Assembly: GCF_004342165.1 (NCBI RefSeq)
Contig: NZ_SMAL01000004.1
Coordinates: 172,682-236,681 of the forward strand
Origin: Natranaerovirga pectinivora
Lineage (GTDB): Bacteria > Bacillota > Clostridia > Lachnospirales > DSM-24629
Direction of reading: 5' to 3'
DNA length: 64,000 nt
A program made the position numbers and the translations under genes. Of this stretch, positions 9,075 to 17,817 are shown one piece after another (the first letter of the stretch is position 1; each line of letters begins with the position of its first letter). The notes beneath the pieces were generated by a model that was given only the letters and a program-made list of their open reading frames with translations, was not told the DNA's origin and made no database searches.

Positions 9075-10745
9075 TTAACTTAAGCCTATTATTTTACCAC
9101 TTTGATCCATATCTATATTTTCTGCTGCTGGTCTTTTGGGAAGCCCAGGCATAATCATAACATCACCCGTCACAACTACCACAAATCCAGCTCCTGCAGA
9201 TACATACATTTCTCGCACATTAATTGTAAAATCTTTTGGTCTTCCCAGTAGATCTTTGTTATCAGATAAAGAATATTGAGTTTTTGCAATGCAGATAGGT
9301 AAATGCTCCATCCCTAATTCTTTAATTTGTTTAATTGTTTTTTCTGCACTTGCAGAATAAATCACGTCTTTTGCGCCATAAATCTCTCTAGCTACTGTTT
9401 CTACTTTTTCTTTAATAGTTGCTGAATCCTCATATAAAAGCTTAAAGTGACTTTCTTTGTTTTGCAATGTATAAAGGACTTTATTGGCAAGCTCGATACC
9501 ACCTTCTCCCCCTTTTTCCCATACATTGGATAAAGCAAATTCACAGCCCAGTGTTTCACAATATTCTTTTACAAAATTGACTTCTTTATCTGTATCACTT
9601 ACAAAGTGATTAAGGGTTACAACAATAGGCACTTGGTATTTCTGCATATTTTCAATATGTTTTTCTAAGTTTACTATTCCAGTTTTTAAAGCATTTAAAT
9701 TCTCTTCTGAAAGACTTGCTTTATTTACCCCACCGTTATATTTTAAAGCTCTTATAGTTGCCACTAATACGATTGCATCAGGCTTTAATTTACTTTGTCT
9801 ACATTTGATATCTAAGAATTTTTCTGCTCCTAAGTCTGCACCAAATCCTGCTTCTGTTACTACGATATCTGATAATTTTAAAGCCAATTTTGTAGCTCTT
9901 ACACTATTACAACCATGTGCAATATTAGCAAATGGTCCGCCATGCATAATGGCAGGCGTATGTTCTAAGGTTTGAACCAAATTAGGTTTAATGGCATCTT
10001 TCAGTAACACAGATAAAGCACCTGTAATATTTAAGTCATTTACAGTAACAGGTTGACCTTTAAAATTATAAGCAATTATAATCTTACTTAATCTTTCTCT
10101 TAAATCATTGATATCTTCTGCAAGACATAGTATGGCCATTATTTCAGATGCTACTGTAATAATAAAACCGTCTTCTCTAGGGACACCTTGCATTTTCCCA
10201 CCAAGACCAATTACAATATTTCTAAGGGCCCTGTCATTCATGTCCATGACTCTTTTCCAAACAATTTGCCTTGTATCAATTTCTAATAAATTCCCTTGTT
10301 GCAAATGATTATCCAGAATTGCAGATACTAAGTTGTGGGCACTGGTTACGGCATGTATATCCCCTGTAAAATGAAGATTAATATCTTCCATAGGAACGAC
10401 TTGTGCATATCCGCCCCCTGCAGCACCACCCTTTATTCCCATACAAGGTCCTAATGAAGGTTCTCTAAGGGCTATAATAGCCTTTTGGCCTAGTTTACCT
10501 AAAGCTTGTCCTAATCCTACAGTAGTGGTTGTTTTTCCCTCACCTGCAGGTGTCGGATTGATTGCTGTTACAAGTACCAATTTGCCGTTTTTATTGTCTC
10601 CCACTTTGTCCCAAATTGAATCTGCAAATTTGGCTTTATATTTTCCATATAGCTCTAAATCATCATAGTCTACACCAATTGATTTAGCTACCTCTTCTAT
10701 TAAATTTAATTTTGCCTCTTGTGCAATTGTAATATCATTTTTCAT
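9075..10745 (-). CDS. fhs: Formate--tetrahydrofolate ligase
   Basis: It activates formate with ATP to 10-formyl-THF, feeding FolD and purine/Wood-Ljungdahl-type one-carbon flux. The 556-residue protein has the P-loop [14 protein letters not shown] near residue 65, [23 protein letters not shown], and the C-terminal [20 protein letters not shown]. It is typical of anaerobic Clostridia. It is followed by folD and preceded by a 183-base gap with an extended -10 promoter-like site. Confidence 0.97.
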   Translation of the reverse strand: MKNDITIAQEAKLNLIEEVAKSIGVDYDDLELYGKYKAKFADSIWDKVGDNKNGKLVLVTAINPTPAGEGKTTTTVGLGQALGKLGQKAIIALREPSLGPCMGIKGGAAGGGYAQVVPMEDINLHFTGDIHAVTSAHNLVSAILDNHLQQGNLLEIDTRQIVWKRVMDMNDRALRNIVIGLGGKMQGVPREDGFIITVASEIMAILCLAEDINDLRERLSKIIIAYNFKGQPVTVNDLNITGALSVLLKDAIKPNLVQTLEHTPAIMHGGPFANIAHGCNSVRATKLALKLSDIVVTEAGFGADLGAEKFLDIKCRQSKLKPDAIVLVATIRALKYNGGVNKASLSEENLNALKTGIVNLEKHIENMQKYQVPIVVTLNHFVSDTDKEVNFVKEYCETLGCEFALSNVWEKGGEGGIELANKVLYTLQNKESHFKLLYEDSATIKEKVETVAREIYGAKDVIYSASAEKTIKQIKELGMEHLPICIAKTQYSLSDNKDLLGRPKDFTINVREMYVSAGAGFVVVVTGDVMIMPGLPKRPAAENIDMDQSGKIIGLS

Positions 10746-10851
10746 GTTTATGAACCTCCTAGAGTATTTGCTTATTTAATTGTACTTCTCTTTACTTTAA
10801 TCCCCTACACTAAGGTCTTGAGGTACTTTAACTAAGCTTCAAGTTACCTTT

Positions 10852-10860
10852 ATTATATCA
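10852..10860 (-). promoter_or_regulatory. Putative extended -10 promoter for fhs-folD
   Basis: On the minus strand TGATATAAT (TGN plus perfect TATAAT) lies about 105 bases before fhs. There is no good -35 at 17 bases; TTGCTT is found at 15. I checked the leader for a tetrahydrofolate riboswitch and did not see its conserved core. Confidence 0.45.
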
Positions 10861-10928
10861 GATTATATATATAAGCAATATTAATATTACTTAATAATAT
10901 ATTTAGCACAGCTAATAACTATTTTTTT

Positions 10929-13289
10929 CTAATAGGATTCATTGTTTGAATTAATATCTGCCATAGATTTTAACACTTTTCTTGGTTTAGAACCTTCATC
11001 TGGACCAACAATACCCGCTTCATGTAATTGATCCATTAATCTAGATGCTCTATTAAAACCTATTCTAAAAATTCTTTGAAACATAGATATAGATGCTTTT
11101 TCTTTTTCAGCAACAAGTTTTACTGCCTCATCAAAAAATTCGTCTTTTTCTTCTGCTGTATAACTTTGTTCAACTGTTGCGCTTGATATCTTTTCTATAA
11201 CCTGTTCGTTATAATTGGCATCTTCTTGATTATTTTTAACAAATTCAACAATATTACTCACTTCTTTATCTGATATAAAAGCACCTTGGATTCTAAGTGG
11301 CTTTGTATAGCCTACTGGATAAAACAACATATCTCCTTTACCAAGGAGTTTTTCTGCTCCATTCATATCAATAATTGTTCTTGAATCCGTTCCTGATGAC
11401 ACAGAAAATGCTATTCTTGATGGTATATTAGCTTTAATGACGCCAGTAATGACATTTACAGATGGTCTTTGGGTAGCAATAACCAAATGAATACCTGCAG
11501 CCCTTGCCATTTGAGCCAAACGACAAATAGCATCTTCTACTTCTCCTGGTGCAACCATCATAAGATCCGCTAACTCATCTACAATAATTACAATTTTAGG
11601 CAATTCATTTTCATCTTCCATCTCTCTAACTTTTTCATTATAGCCATTTAAATCACGAACATTATATTCAGCAAACTTTTTATATCGATCTGTCATTTCT
11701 GCAACAGCCCAATTTAAAGCAGAAGATGCTTTTTTGGGATCTGTTACTACTGGTATTAACAGGTGTGGTATACCATTATACACACTTAATTCAACCATTT
11801 TAGGGTCTATCATAATCAATTTTACATCAGATGGTTTTGCTTTATAAATAATACTTGTAATTAATGTATTGATACAAACACTTTTCCCAGATCCAGTAGC
11901 CCCTGCCACAAGTAGATGTGGCATTTTTCCAATATCAGCAATTACGACTTTTCCAGCAATATCCTTACCAACAGAAAAAGCTAAACTTGAAGGGTATTTA
12001 TCAAAATCATCTGTTTCAATTAAATCCCTAAGAAGTACCGGTTGATTATCCACATTAGGCACTTCAATACCAATAGCCGCTTTTCCTGGAATTGGTGCTT
12101 CTATTCTTAAATCCGATGCTGCTAAGTTAAGTTTAATATCGTCCATTAAGCTTACAATTCTACTAACCTTTACCCCTTGTTCTGGTTGTAATTCATATCG
12201 GGTTACCGTAGGACCACAACTTACATTTAAGATATTAACTTTTACGCCAAAGTTCTCAAGGGTTTGCTGTAGTTTATTTGCATTATCTATAATCAATTGT
12301 TTAGAATTACCAGTTTTATTGATTTTACCTTTTTGCAACAGTTCAATAGGAGGAAACTCATAGTTATAATCTCCTACAATGTTTTCTTTAGATATCTCTA
12401 GGGTTGTTGTTGCTGTCTCTTCTTTTTTTGTTCCTTCAGCTTTATTAGCTTCAACAGCACTTACTTCCTCCATAGGCATTGTCAGTTGTTCTATGTTTTC
12501 TGGCATAGTTACTCGCTCCAACATATTTGACTGATCTAAAGAGGCATAAGACAATTCTTTTTTGTTTTTTTTCTCTTCTTCATTACTATCTCCATCTACT
12601 TCTTGATAATGTTCTATGGTAAATGATTTTTTTTCTTTGTTTTCTTCTTTTTTAATCTTATTATTTTTAACTTGTTTGTTCAAATAATTATAGATAGATT
12701 TACTTACTTTATTCACTAATTTTACAAAAGACTTTTCCGTTAATAGAATCATTAATACAATAACCATACAACTTAAAACAATATATGTACCCCATCTACC
12801 AAAAAGCAAAATCATCATTTGCCCTATCATTCCACCTATTAAACCTCCACCTTCTTTTGTAGAAGATGAATAAGTAAAGTGGTCATATATGTTTCTAAAT
12901 GTTTCGATTTCAATACCTTGAGTGATTTGCATAAATATGGTTACGACTAACAATAATAGTGATGAAAAAATCACTTTTCTTTTGGCCAATTGACTAGATT
13001 TATTAGCTAGTTTAAATATGGTTATAAAAATTAGATAAAAAGGTATTATATAAGCAGTAAAGCCAATCAAGCCAAAAATCACTTTATTAATCGCATTACC
13101 TACAACGCCAGCCCTTATTGTGTATATACTTATAAACAACAATAAGGCAATTGCTATCACAATTACGAGAGTGATTTCATCACTAAATATACTTTTTTCT
13201 TTTTTGTCTTTTTTAACTTTAGAACCTTTGGAACCTTTAGAAACAATTTGCTTCTTTATAGGTTTCTTTTTCACTGGTTTTTTCTGCAT
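10929..13289 (-). CDS. ftsK: DNA translocase FtsK/SpoIIIE
   Basis: A hexameric ATPase that pumps chromosomal DNA through the division or sporulation septum. It has a basic N-terminus, an FtsK four-helix membrane domain (about residues 35-185), a Lys/Glu-rich linker, the motor with Walker A VAGATGSGKS near 465 and Walker B KIVIIVDELADLMM, ATQRPSVNVITG, and a C-terminal winged-helix gamma domain (about 715-775) that reads DNA polarity sequences. At 786 residues it matches SpoIIIE. Whether it serves vegetative division, sporulation or both cannot be told here. It lies 14 bases after uppP, and tepA-ylzJ-ftsK order is shared with B. subtilis. Confidence 0.97.
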   Translation of the reverse strand: MQKKPVKKKPIKKQIVSKGSKGSKVKKDKKEKSIFSDEITLVIVIAIALLLFISIYTIRAGVVGNAINKVIFGLIGFTAYIIPFYLIFITIFKLANKSSQLAKRKVIFSSLLLLVVTIFMQITQGIEIETFRNIYDHFTYSSSTKEGGGLIGGMIGQMMILLFGRWGTYIVLSCMVIVLMILLTEKSFVKLVNKVSKSIYNYLNKQVKNNKIKKEENKEKKSFTIEHYQEVDGDSNEEEKKNKKELSYASLDQSNMLERVTMPENIEQLTMPMEEVSAVEANKAEGTKKEETATTTLEISKENIVGDYNYEFPPIELLQKGKINKTGNSKQLIIDNANKLQQTLENFGVKVNILNVSCGPTVTRYELQPEQGVKVSRIVSLMDDIKLNLAASDLRIEAPIPGKAAIGIEVPNVDNQPVLLRDLIETDDFDKYPSSLAFSVGKDIAGKVVIADIGKMPHLLVAGATGSGKSVCINTLITSIIYKAKPSDVKLIMIDPKMVELSVYNGIPHLLIPVVTDPKKASSALNWAVAEMTDRYKKFAEYNVRDLNGYNEKVREMEDENELPKIVIIVDELADLMMVAPGEVEDAICRLAQMARAAGIHLVIATQRPSVNVITGVIKANIPSRIAFSVSSGTDSRTIIDMNGAEKLLGKGDMLFYPVGYTKPLRIQGAFISDKEVSNIVEFVKNNQEDANYNEQVIEKISSATVEQSYTAEEKDEFFDEAVKLVAEKEKASISMFQRIFRIGFNRASRLMDQLHEAGIVGPDEGSKPRKVLKSMADINSNNESY

Positions 13290-13303
13290 TAAAATGCCTC
13301 CTG

Positions 13304-14176
13304 TTATCTAATGACACTACTAATTATAGAAACAATCCCTACAACAACACAATAATAAGCAAAGTAGTGTAATTTTTTATTTCTAAGCAATATGATTAGA
13401 GTTTTAATACATATAAATCCTACTACCGCTGATGCTAAGGTACCTAATAAATAAGGTGCAGAGACCATATTATCAAAAGACTCGGTAACATCTCTTAATT
13501 CAAGTAATGTAGCACCTAGTACTGGGGGTATGGACATAATAAATGAAAATTTTATAGCAAAACCTTTGTCTAATCCATTTAATAATCCACCAACGATTGT
13601 TGATCCTGATCTTGATATGCCAGGGATTATAGCTAAACCTTGAAACAATCCTAAAACAAAAGCGTTTTTATATGTGGTCGTTTCTTCTGTTTTTTTCCCA
13701 ACTTTAATTTTATCTGTTATGTATAATAGGGTTGCTGTTACCAGTAAAGCAATACCAACAACGAGCAAATTATTAAACAATCTATCCATATGATCTTTCA
13801 TAAACAAACCAGCGATAGCTGTCGGGATAGTTGCAACCATAACCAACATTACAAATCTTCTATAAGGTGTATCAATGACTTTTCTATACTCTGGTTTTTT
13901 ATTGGTTAATAGTCCCATGCCACTTTTAAATACATTAATTGTAAAATCTCTAACAATACATAAACCCTCAATAAACAACTGAATAATATCTTTATAGTAA
14001 ACAGCAAATATCGCTAATAAAGTTCCTAAATGAACCATTACTTCAAATAAAATTCCCTCTGCCAAATCAAGTCCTAGTAAATTTCTTGCAAGGGCCAAAT
14101 GTCCTGAACTACTTACAGGTAAAAATTCTGTAATACCCTGTACTATCCCCATTATTATTCCTTCTAATATACTCAT
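13304..14176 (-). CDS. uppP: Undecaprenyl-diphosphatase (BacA family)
   Basis: A membrane phosphatase that recycles undecaprenyl pyrophosphate, the lipid carrier for peptidoglycan. Both family signatures are present: GIVQGITEFLPVSSSGH near the N-terminus (with Glu and His of the active site) and GLAIIPGISRSGSTI near residue 170. About eight hydrophobic segments are seen in 290 residues. AAAGGAGG lies before the ATG and a sigma-A promoter at 14209-14237 serves it. It may be transcribed with ftsK. Confidence 0.96.
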   Translation of the reverse strand: MSILEGIIMGIVQGITEFLPVSSSGHLALARNLLGLDLAEGILFEVMVHLGTLLAIFAVYYKDIIQLFIEGLCIVRDFTINVFKSGMGLLTNKKPEYRKVIDTPYRRFVMLVMVATIPTAIAGLFMKDHMDRLFNNLLVVGIALLVTATLLYITDKIKVGKKTEETTTYKNAFVLGLFQGLAIIPGISRSGSTIVGGLLNGLDKGFAIKFSFIMSIPPVLGATLLELRDVTESFDNMVSAPYLLGTLASAVVGFICIKTLIILLRNKKLHYFAYYCVVVGIVSIISSVIR

Positions 14177-14208
14177 CCTTTTATTTCCTCCTTTATCTAT
14201 CTGGAATT

Positions 14209-14237
14209 ATTGTACCTTTTTTACGGTATTTATTCAA
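14209..14237 (-). promoter_or_regulatory. uppP promoter (sigma-A)
   Basis: On the minus strand TTGAAT (14232-14237) is 17 bases from TACAAT (14209-14214), 33 bases before the uppP ATG, and downstream of the ylzJ terminator. Confidence 0.75.
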
Positions 14238-14298
14238 GTTAGTTATACTATATTTATGGAATTTTTTAGGCATCACAAGTTAATTTAGCTTTGCATAT

Positions 14299-14336
14299 AA
14301 AAAAAGAAAGCCTTACTTTTATTAAATAAGGTTTTC
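14299..14336 (-). terminator. tepA-ylzJ terminator
   Basis: A 13 bp imperfect stem (14306-14318 with 14324-14336) is followed on the minus strand by a run of Ts (A tract 14299-14305), 12 bases after the ylzJ stop. Confidence 0.75.
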
Positions 14337-14348
14337 TTTACTTGATTT

Positions 14349-14585
14349 TTATTTTTCATTCATTAACTGGTTCATTCTTAATTCATTAAGCATTGCACCT
14401 GGTTGCAACTCTTTGTCCAAATAAGCAGCTGGATCAGTTGATATTATTCTATCAACTCTATAAGCGCTTCCTACTTTGCACACTTGTAATGTACAATTTT
14501 TTAGTGCAAATTCGTCGTATTGGTATTCTGTTTCCTCTTCTTTGTTTTTAAAAATATCTTCATCTGGAATAATTGTATATAACAT
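14349..14585 (-). CDS. ylzJ: YlzJ-like protein
   Basis: A 78-residue protein opening with MLYTIIPDEDIF, the start typical of YlzJ-like proteins (MILYT-P), followed by a region ending in ISTDPAAYLDKELQPGAMLN, which also fits the family's P-FL-PG pattern. Function is unknown. It lies 21 bases behind tepA, as ylzJ lies beside tepA in B. subtilis, so a role near the TepA protease is likely but unproven. Confidence 0.88.
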   Translation of the reverse strand: MLYTIIPDEDIFKNKEEETEYQYDEFALKNCTLQVCKVGSAYRVDRIISTDPAAYLDKELQPGAMLNELRMNQLMNEK

Positions 14586-14606
14586 TATATGACTTCCTTC
14601 CCATAC

Positions 14607-15401
14607 CTAATTCATTGGGTTTTGATTGGGAGTTGGTTGAATCGCTGGGTTAATACTTGGGTTAATTGCTGGATTAATTGTCTCTGGAGCAATATTATTT
14701 ATTGGATTTTGTTCATTGGTATTTTTTTTGACTTCAATAAATTCATAAAGCTTTGCTATGGCTTCATTAATGCCACCTATTTCGTTTATTAACCCTTCCC
14801 CTACTGCCTCTTTGCCCACTAAAATAGATCCTACATCTTTAGCCAATTGTCCAGTGTCTAACATCAAGTGTTTAAGCCTATCTTTTGAAATACTAGAATT
14901 TCTAGTAATAAATTCTAATATTCTTTCTTGCATTTTCTCAAAATACTCAAATGTTTGTGATATACCAATAACTGTTCCGCTCATTCTTACTGGGTGAATA
15001 ATCATTGTTGCTGAAGGTACAATAAAACAGTAGTCTGCAGATACGGCTAATGGTACACCTATGGAGTGGCTTCCTCCTAAAACTAATGAAACAGTAGGTT
15101 TGCTAAGAGATGCTATCATTTCACTTATTGCTAAGCCAGCTTCTACATCGCCACCTACTGTATTTAATAGAATTAACAAACCTTCTATCTCTTCATTATC
15201 TTCTATGGATGCCAATTGTGGAAGTACATGCTCATATTTTGTTGTTTTATTCTGTTGAGGCAATGTCATATGTCCTTCTATTTGACCAACTATTGTTAAT
15301 AAGTGTATTTTACTTTGTTTTACTTGATTTTCTAATGTTACCTGGCCAAATTCTTTTATTTGCTCACTTTGTATTTCATCTTTACTCTGTTGGTTTTTCA
15401 T
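14607..15401 (-). CDS. tepA: ClpP-like serine protease TepA/YmfB type
   Basis: A ClpP-fold protease. The nucleophile region is [11 protein letters not shown] and the His is in [24 protein letters not shown] precedes them. In B. subtilis the homologue takes part in spore outgrowth and SASP turnover. The core ends near residue 225; the last 35 residues are a low-complexity Asn-Pro-Ile tail (repeats of NPAINP type) unlike the catalytic core. It is followed by ylzJ and preceded by a sigma-G-like promoter at 15462-15491. The N-terminal 30 residues are Gln/Lys-rich and probably disordered. Confidence 0.9.
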   Translation of the reverse strand: MKNQQSKDEIQSEQIKEFGQVTLENQVKQSKIHLLTIVGQIEGHMTLPQQNKTTKYEHVLPQLASIEDNEEIEGLLILLNTVGGDVEAGLAISEMIASLSKPTVSLVLGGSHSIGVPLAVSADYCFIVPSATMIIHPVRMSGTVIGISQTFEYFEKMQERILEFITRNSSISKDRLKHLMLDTGQLAKDVGSILVGKEAVGEGLINEIGGINEAIAKLYEFIEVKKNTNEQNPINNIAPETINPAINPSINPAIQPTPNQNPMN

Positions 15402-15461
15402 AATACGCCACCTTTTTATTTCACATTATCTATTAAAATGCAAAACTCCTTTTTCTAGTAG

Positions 15462-15491
15462 TATTATGCGAAGTCCTATAGAATTTAATTC
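15462..15491 (-). promoter_or_regulatory. Candidate sigma-G promoter for tepA-ylzJ
   Basis: On the minus strand CATAATA (15462-15468) fits the sigma-G -10 pattern CATNHTA, and GAATT (15487-15491) lies 18 bases upstream, one base from the GHATR -35 pattern. The spacing is the expected one, and forespore expression is reported for the B. subtilis homologue. One mismatch keeps this tentative. Confidence 0.4.
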
Positions 15492-15502
15492 ACTCTAAAA
15501 AC

Positions 15503-15536
15503 TAAAAATTAAACCTTTCTTACAAAGGGTTTAATT
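15503..15536 (-). terminator. dpaAB terminator
   Basis: A 9 bp stem AATTAAACC/GGTTTAATT (15507-15515 with 15528-15536) begins 10 bases past the dpaB stop, with a T-rich tail on the minus strand. Confidence 0.75.
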
Positions 15537-15545
15537 TTTTTCTAA

Positions 15546-16139
15546 CTATTGTTCATATGTGATAATGACAGGTTGTAATTGTCTATCTTCAAGAGCTTCT
15601 AATATTGTTTCTGGTAATTTATTTAAATCCGCTACTAAGGAGCGTGGTTTTTTTCTATAATTATCTTGACCAAATGGAACAAAAAATAATCCCCTTGTGT
15701 TCATTAATGTTCCTAAATTTTTTAAATTTAATCCTAAACCATCGTTTGTAGAAATGGCAAGTACTACTGGCATACTATTTCTAAGAGTTGCTTTTATAGC
15801 CATCAAAGCAGCTGTATCTGTAATGGCATTTGCTAATTTTGCCATTGTATTGCCTGTACATGGTGCTACTACCAACATATCATATGGTTTGTTTGGACCT
15901 ATCAATTCAGTTTCATTTATTTTTGTTTGGATTTCATTACCTGTGATCTCTCTAAATTTATTCATATTGTCTTCTGCCGTTCCAAATCTAGTATCCATAG
16001 AGATAGAGTTCTCTGACATAATTGGAAAAATAGTAGCACCCATCTCAATTAACCTTTTCATTTCTTCGAATATTTGTGGTATGGTACAAAAAGAGCCTGT
16101 GATTACAAATCCTATTTTAATGTTTTCAAATACTTTCAT
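15546..16139 (-). CDS. dpaB: Dipicolinate synthase subunit B
   Basis: The flavoprotein-like subunit (SpoVFB) that with DpaA turns dihydroxy-tetrahydrodipicolinate into dipicolinic acid in the mother cell. Motifs are IGFVITGSFCTIPQI at the N-terminus, VVAPCTGNTMAKLANAITDTA near residue 90-110, and the C-terminal VPFGQDNYRKKPRSLVADL. The frame is open to 16169, but GAGGAGGG eight bases upstream marks the ATG at 16139 (197 residues, normal). It lies 33 bases behind dpaA and shares its promoter. Confidence 0.96.
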   Translation of the reverse strand: MKVFENIKIGFVITGSFCTIPQIFEEMKRLIEMGATIFPIMSENSISMDTRFGTAEDNMNKFREITGNEIQTKINETELIGPNKPYDMLVVAPCTGNTMAKLANAITDTAALMAIKATLRNSMPVVLAISTNDGLGLNLKNLGTLMNTRGLFFVPFGQDNYRKKPRSLVADLNKLPETILEALEDRQLQPVIITYEQ

Positions 16140-16172
16140 TATTCTTCCCTCCTCTAGATTGATTGCCAAGAA

Positions 16173-17039
16173 TCATTTAACATTTCTAATGATGTTTTTA
16201 TCTGTTAGTGTTTTATAAATGATTTCTGCTGCTGATTTGGGAGAATATTTTCCTGGGATACCTCTGGCATTTATTATTTTTGTTTTATTTATGATTTGAT
16301 TATCCAACTGATTTGCAATATCAACAACTATTTGAGCTCTATTAATATGAGTAAAGTCAATATTCTTAACCAACCCTGCTGGAACAGTATTTATAATAAA
16401 ATCAAACTCCCCTATATAATCATTTAATTCTATTTCTTCAATATTTAATGTGTTTAATCCCTTTATATTAGCCAAAGCCAATTGTGATTTATTTCTAGCA
16501 CCAATAGTTACTGATGATCCCATTGCTTTTAATAAATCTCCTTGGGTTATACCACATTTACCAAATCCAAGAATTAAACTTTTACTGCCATAAATAGTAA
16601 TTTCTGATCCCTGCATTAATAATTCAATAACCCCTTCTGCAGTAGGAATTGAATTATAAACTTCAAAGGCATCATCCTCCATTAACTCCACCAAAACCCC
16701 TTGATTCTTCTCAATAAACCCTTTAAACTCTTTGGTAAAAGCACCTCCAACAATGGTTTTATCGGAGAAATCTTTTTTATAAACATCCTCTAAAAACACA
16801 TCTTCATTAGCAAAGGGTGCATAAATATCATTTTTATTTTTAGAAAATGGTATAGGAAAAATAATCGTATTGCTACAGTCAATAGCAACATCAAGATTAT
16901 TGGTTTTGTGTATGGAAGGCAATAAATCTTTATGTTTATTCCCAAACACTAGTACATTTAATGAATCACTTAATTTATTTGCCAAATGAACAAGGCGTAA
17001 ATCGCCACCTATAATTGAGATATTTCCACTTTTCGCCAT
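16173..17039 (-). CDS. dpaA: Dipicolinate synthase subunit A
   Basis: The NAD(P)-binding, shikimate-dehydrogenase-like subunit (SpoVFA) of the spore dipicolinate synthase. It has the N-terminal ISIIGGDLRL, YNSIPTAEGVIELLM near residue 130, and a second nucleotide-binding stretch LILGFGKCGI. The frame is open to a TTG at 17084, but that codon is upstream of the sigma-K -10 at 17067-17075; the ATG at 17039 agrees with B. subtilis and gives 288 residues. Its Shine-Dalgarno (GGTG) is weak. The pair dpaA-dpaB forms a mother-cell operon. Confidence 0.95.
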   Translation of the reverse strand: MAKSGNISIIGGDLRLVHLANKLSDSLNVLVFGNKHKDLLPSIHKTNNLDVAIDCSNTIIFPIPFSKNKNDIYAPFANEDVFLEDVYKKDFSDKTIVGGAFTKEFKGFIEKNQGVLVELMEDDAFEVYNSIPTAEGVIELLMQGSEITIYGSKSLILGFGKCGITQGDLLKAMGSSVTIGARNKSQLALANIKGLNTLNIEEIELNDYIGEFDFIINTVPAGLVKNIDFTHINRAQIVVDIANQLDNQIINKTKIINARGIPGKYSPKSAAEIIYKTLTDKNIIRNVK

Positions 17040-17066
17040 AAAAACACCAGTGTTCTGTTTTAGTAA

Positions 17067-17094
17067 TAAGATATGTTGGTACAAATTAAGTTGT
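17067..17094 (-). promoter_or_regulatory. sigma-K promoter of dpaAB
   Basis: On the minus strand CATATCTTA (17067-17075) fits CATANNNTA exactly and AC (17093-17094) lies 17 bases upstream, the full sigma-K consensus. The transcript would start near 17059, about 20 bases before the dpaA ATG. In B. subtilis spoVF is sigma-K dependent, so position, motif and function agree. Confidence 0.75.
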
Positions 17095-17167
17095 GACTAC
17101 TCACCCTTGACTTTATTTCTTCATCTCTCTAAAGAACTGATAATAGTTCTTTTCACGAACCGCCTCA

Positions 17168-17254
17168 GTTTATTGGAGGCCTATATTATAAATTTGGCGT
17201 CGACCCGTCGCAAGAGAAAGGCAGCCAAATTTATAATATAGGCCTTCAATAAAC
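17168..17254. repeat. Hairpin B: conserved-loop, variable-arm palindrome
   Basis: Arms 17168-17198 and 17224-17254 pair over 31 bases with one mismatch; the 25-base loop begins GTCGACCC and ends AAAGGCA, as in hairpins A and C, with a divergent middle. It lies between the dut terminator (17311-17348) and the dpaA promoter (17067-17094), so neither flanking gene's transcript should normally include it. Two smaller stems flank it (17131-17152 and 17288-17303). The rest of the 325-base gap holds no gene. Confidence 0.9.
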
Positions 17255-17310
17255 CCACAACATTTAACATATAAAACACTAACTCCAAGCTAATAGTAGC
17301 TTATAAAAAC

Positions 17311-17348
17311 ACAAAAAAAAGCAACAGTACATACTCATATACTATTGC
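17311..17348 (-). terminator. dut terminator
   Basis: A 9 bp stem GCAACAGTA/TACTATTGC with one wobble-type pair (17321-17329 with 17340-17348) and a run of eight As (Ts on the minus strand) at 17313-17320, 16 bases past the dut stop. Confidence 0.8.
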
Positions 17349-17364
17349 TTTTTAGAGCTAAAGG

Positions 17365-17817
17365 TTACACTCCCGTATGTCCAAAACCACCTGAACCTCT
17401 TCCAGTTTCCTCCAGTTCAGTAGTCACTTCCCACTCTATCTGTTCAATCTTATTAATAACCATCTGAGCAATTCTTTCCCCACGTTTAATAATAAAATCC
17501 TCATCACCAAAATTAATCATAATCACTTTAATTTCACCACGATAATCTGCATCAATGGTGCCTGGCGTATTCACAAGACTTATCCCATGTTTTAATGCCA
17601 AACCACTTCTTGGTCTAATTTGAGCTTCATACCCATCTGGCAATGCAATTTTAATTCCAGTAGAGATCAATTTAATTTTACCTTTTTCTATGATTTCATC
17701 ATTAACAACATTAGCATATAAATCCATGCCTGCCGCTTGTTCACTCATGTATTTAGGTAAAATTAAATCTTTTGCTTCTTCTAATTGTTGTATTCTAACT
17801 TTTATTCTTTTTCCCAT
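17365..17817 (-). CDS. dut: Deoxyuridine 5'-triphosphate nucleotidohydrolase
   Basis: A trimeric dUTPase that removes dUTP and makes dUMP. All five motifs are visible: [32 protein letters not shown] (with the catalytic Asp), RGERIAQMV and the C-terminal [11 protein letters not shown]. The 150-residue length is normal. Its start overlaps the 3' end of the mlpA protease gene by 16 bases, so the two are probably translationally coupled. Confidence 0.97.
   Translation of the reverse strand: MGKRIKVRIQQLEEAKDLILPKYMSEQAAGMDLYANVVNDEIIEKGKIKLISTGIKIALPDGYEAQIRPRSGLALKHGISLVNTPGTIDADYRGEIKVIMINFGDEDFIIKRGERIAQMVINKIEQIEWEVTTELEETGRGSGGFGHTGV

Noticed and set aside
10746..10928. Tetrahydrofolate riboswitch before fhs-folD
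   Set aside because: The leader lacks the conserved THF core and shows only weak stems.
15697..16218. Plus-strand 173-residue open frame opposite dpaB
   Set aside because: It is antisense to a clear dipicolinate synthase gene and has no ribosome site or family match.
17050..17241. Plus-strand small frame across hairpin B
   Set aside because: It runs through the palindrome and the dpaA promoter, has no ribosome site and no recognisable product.
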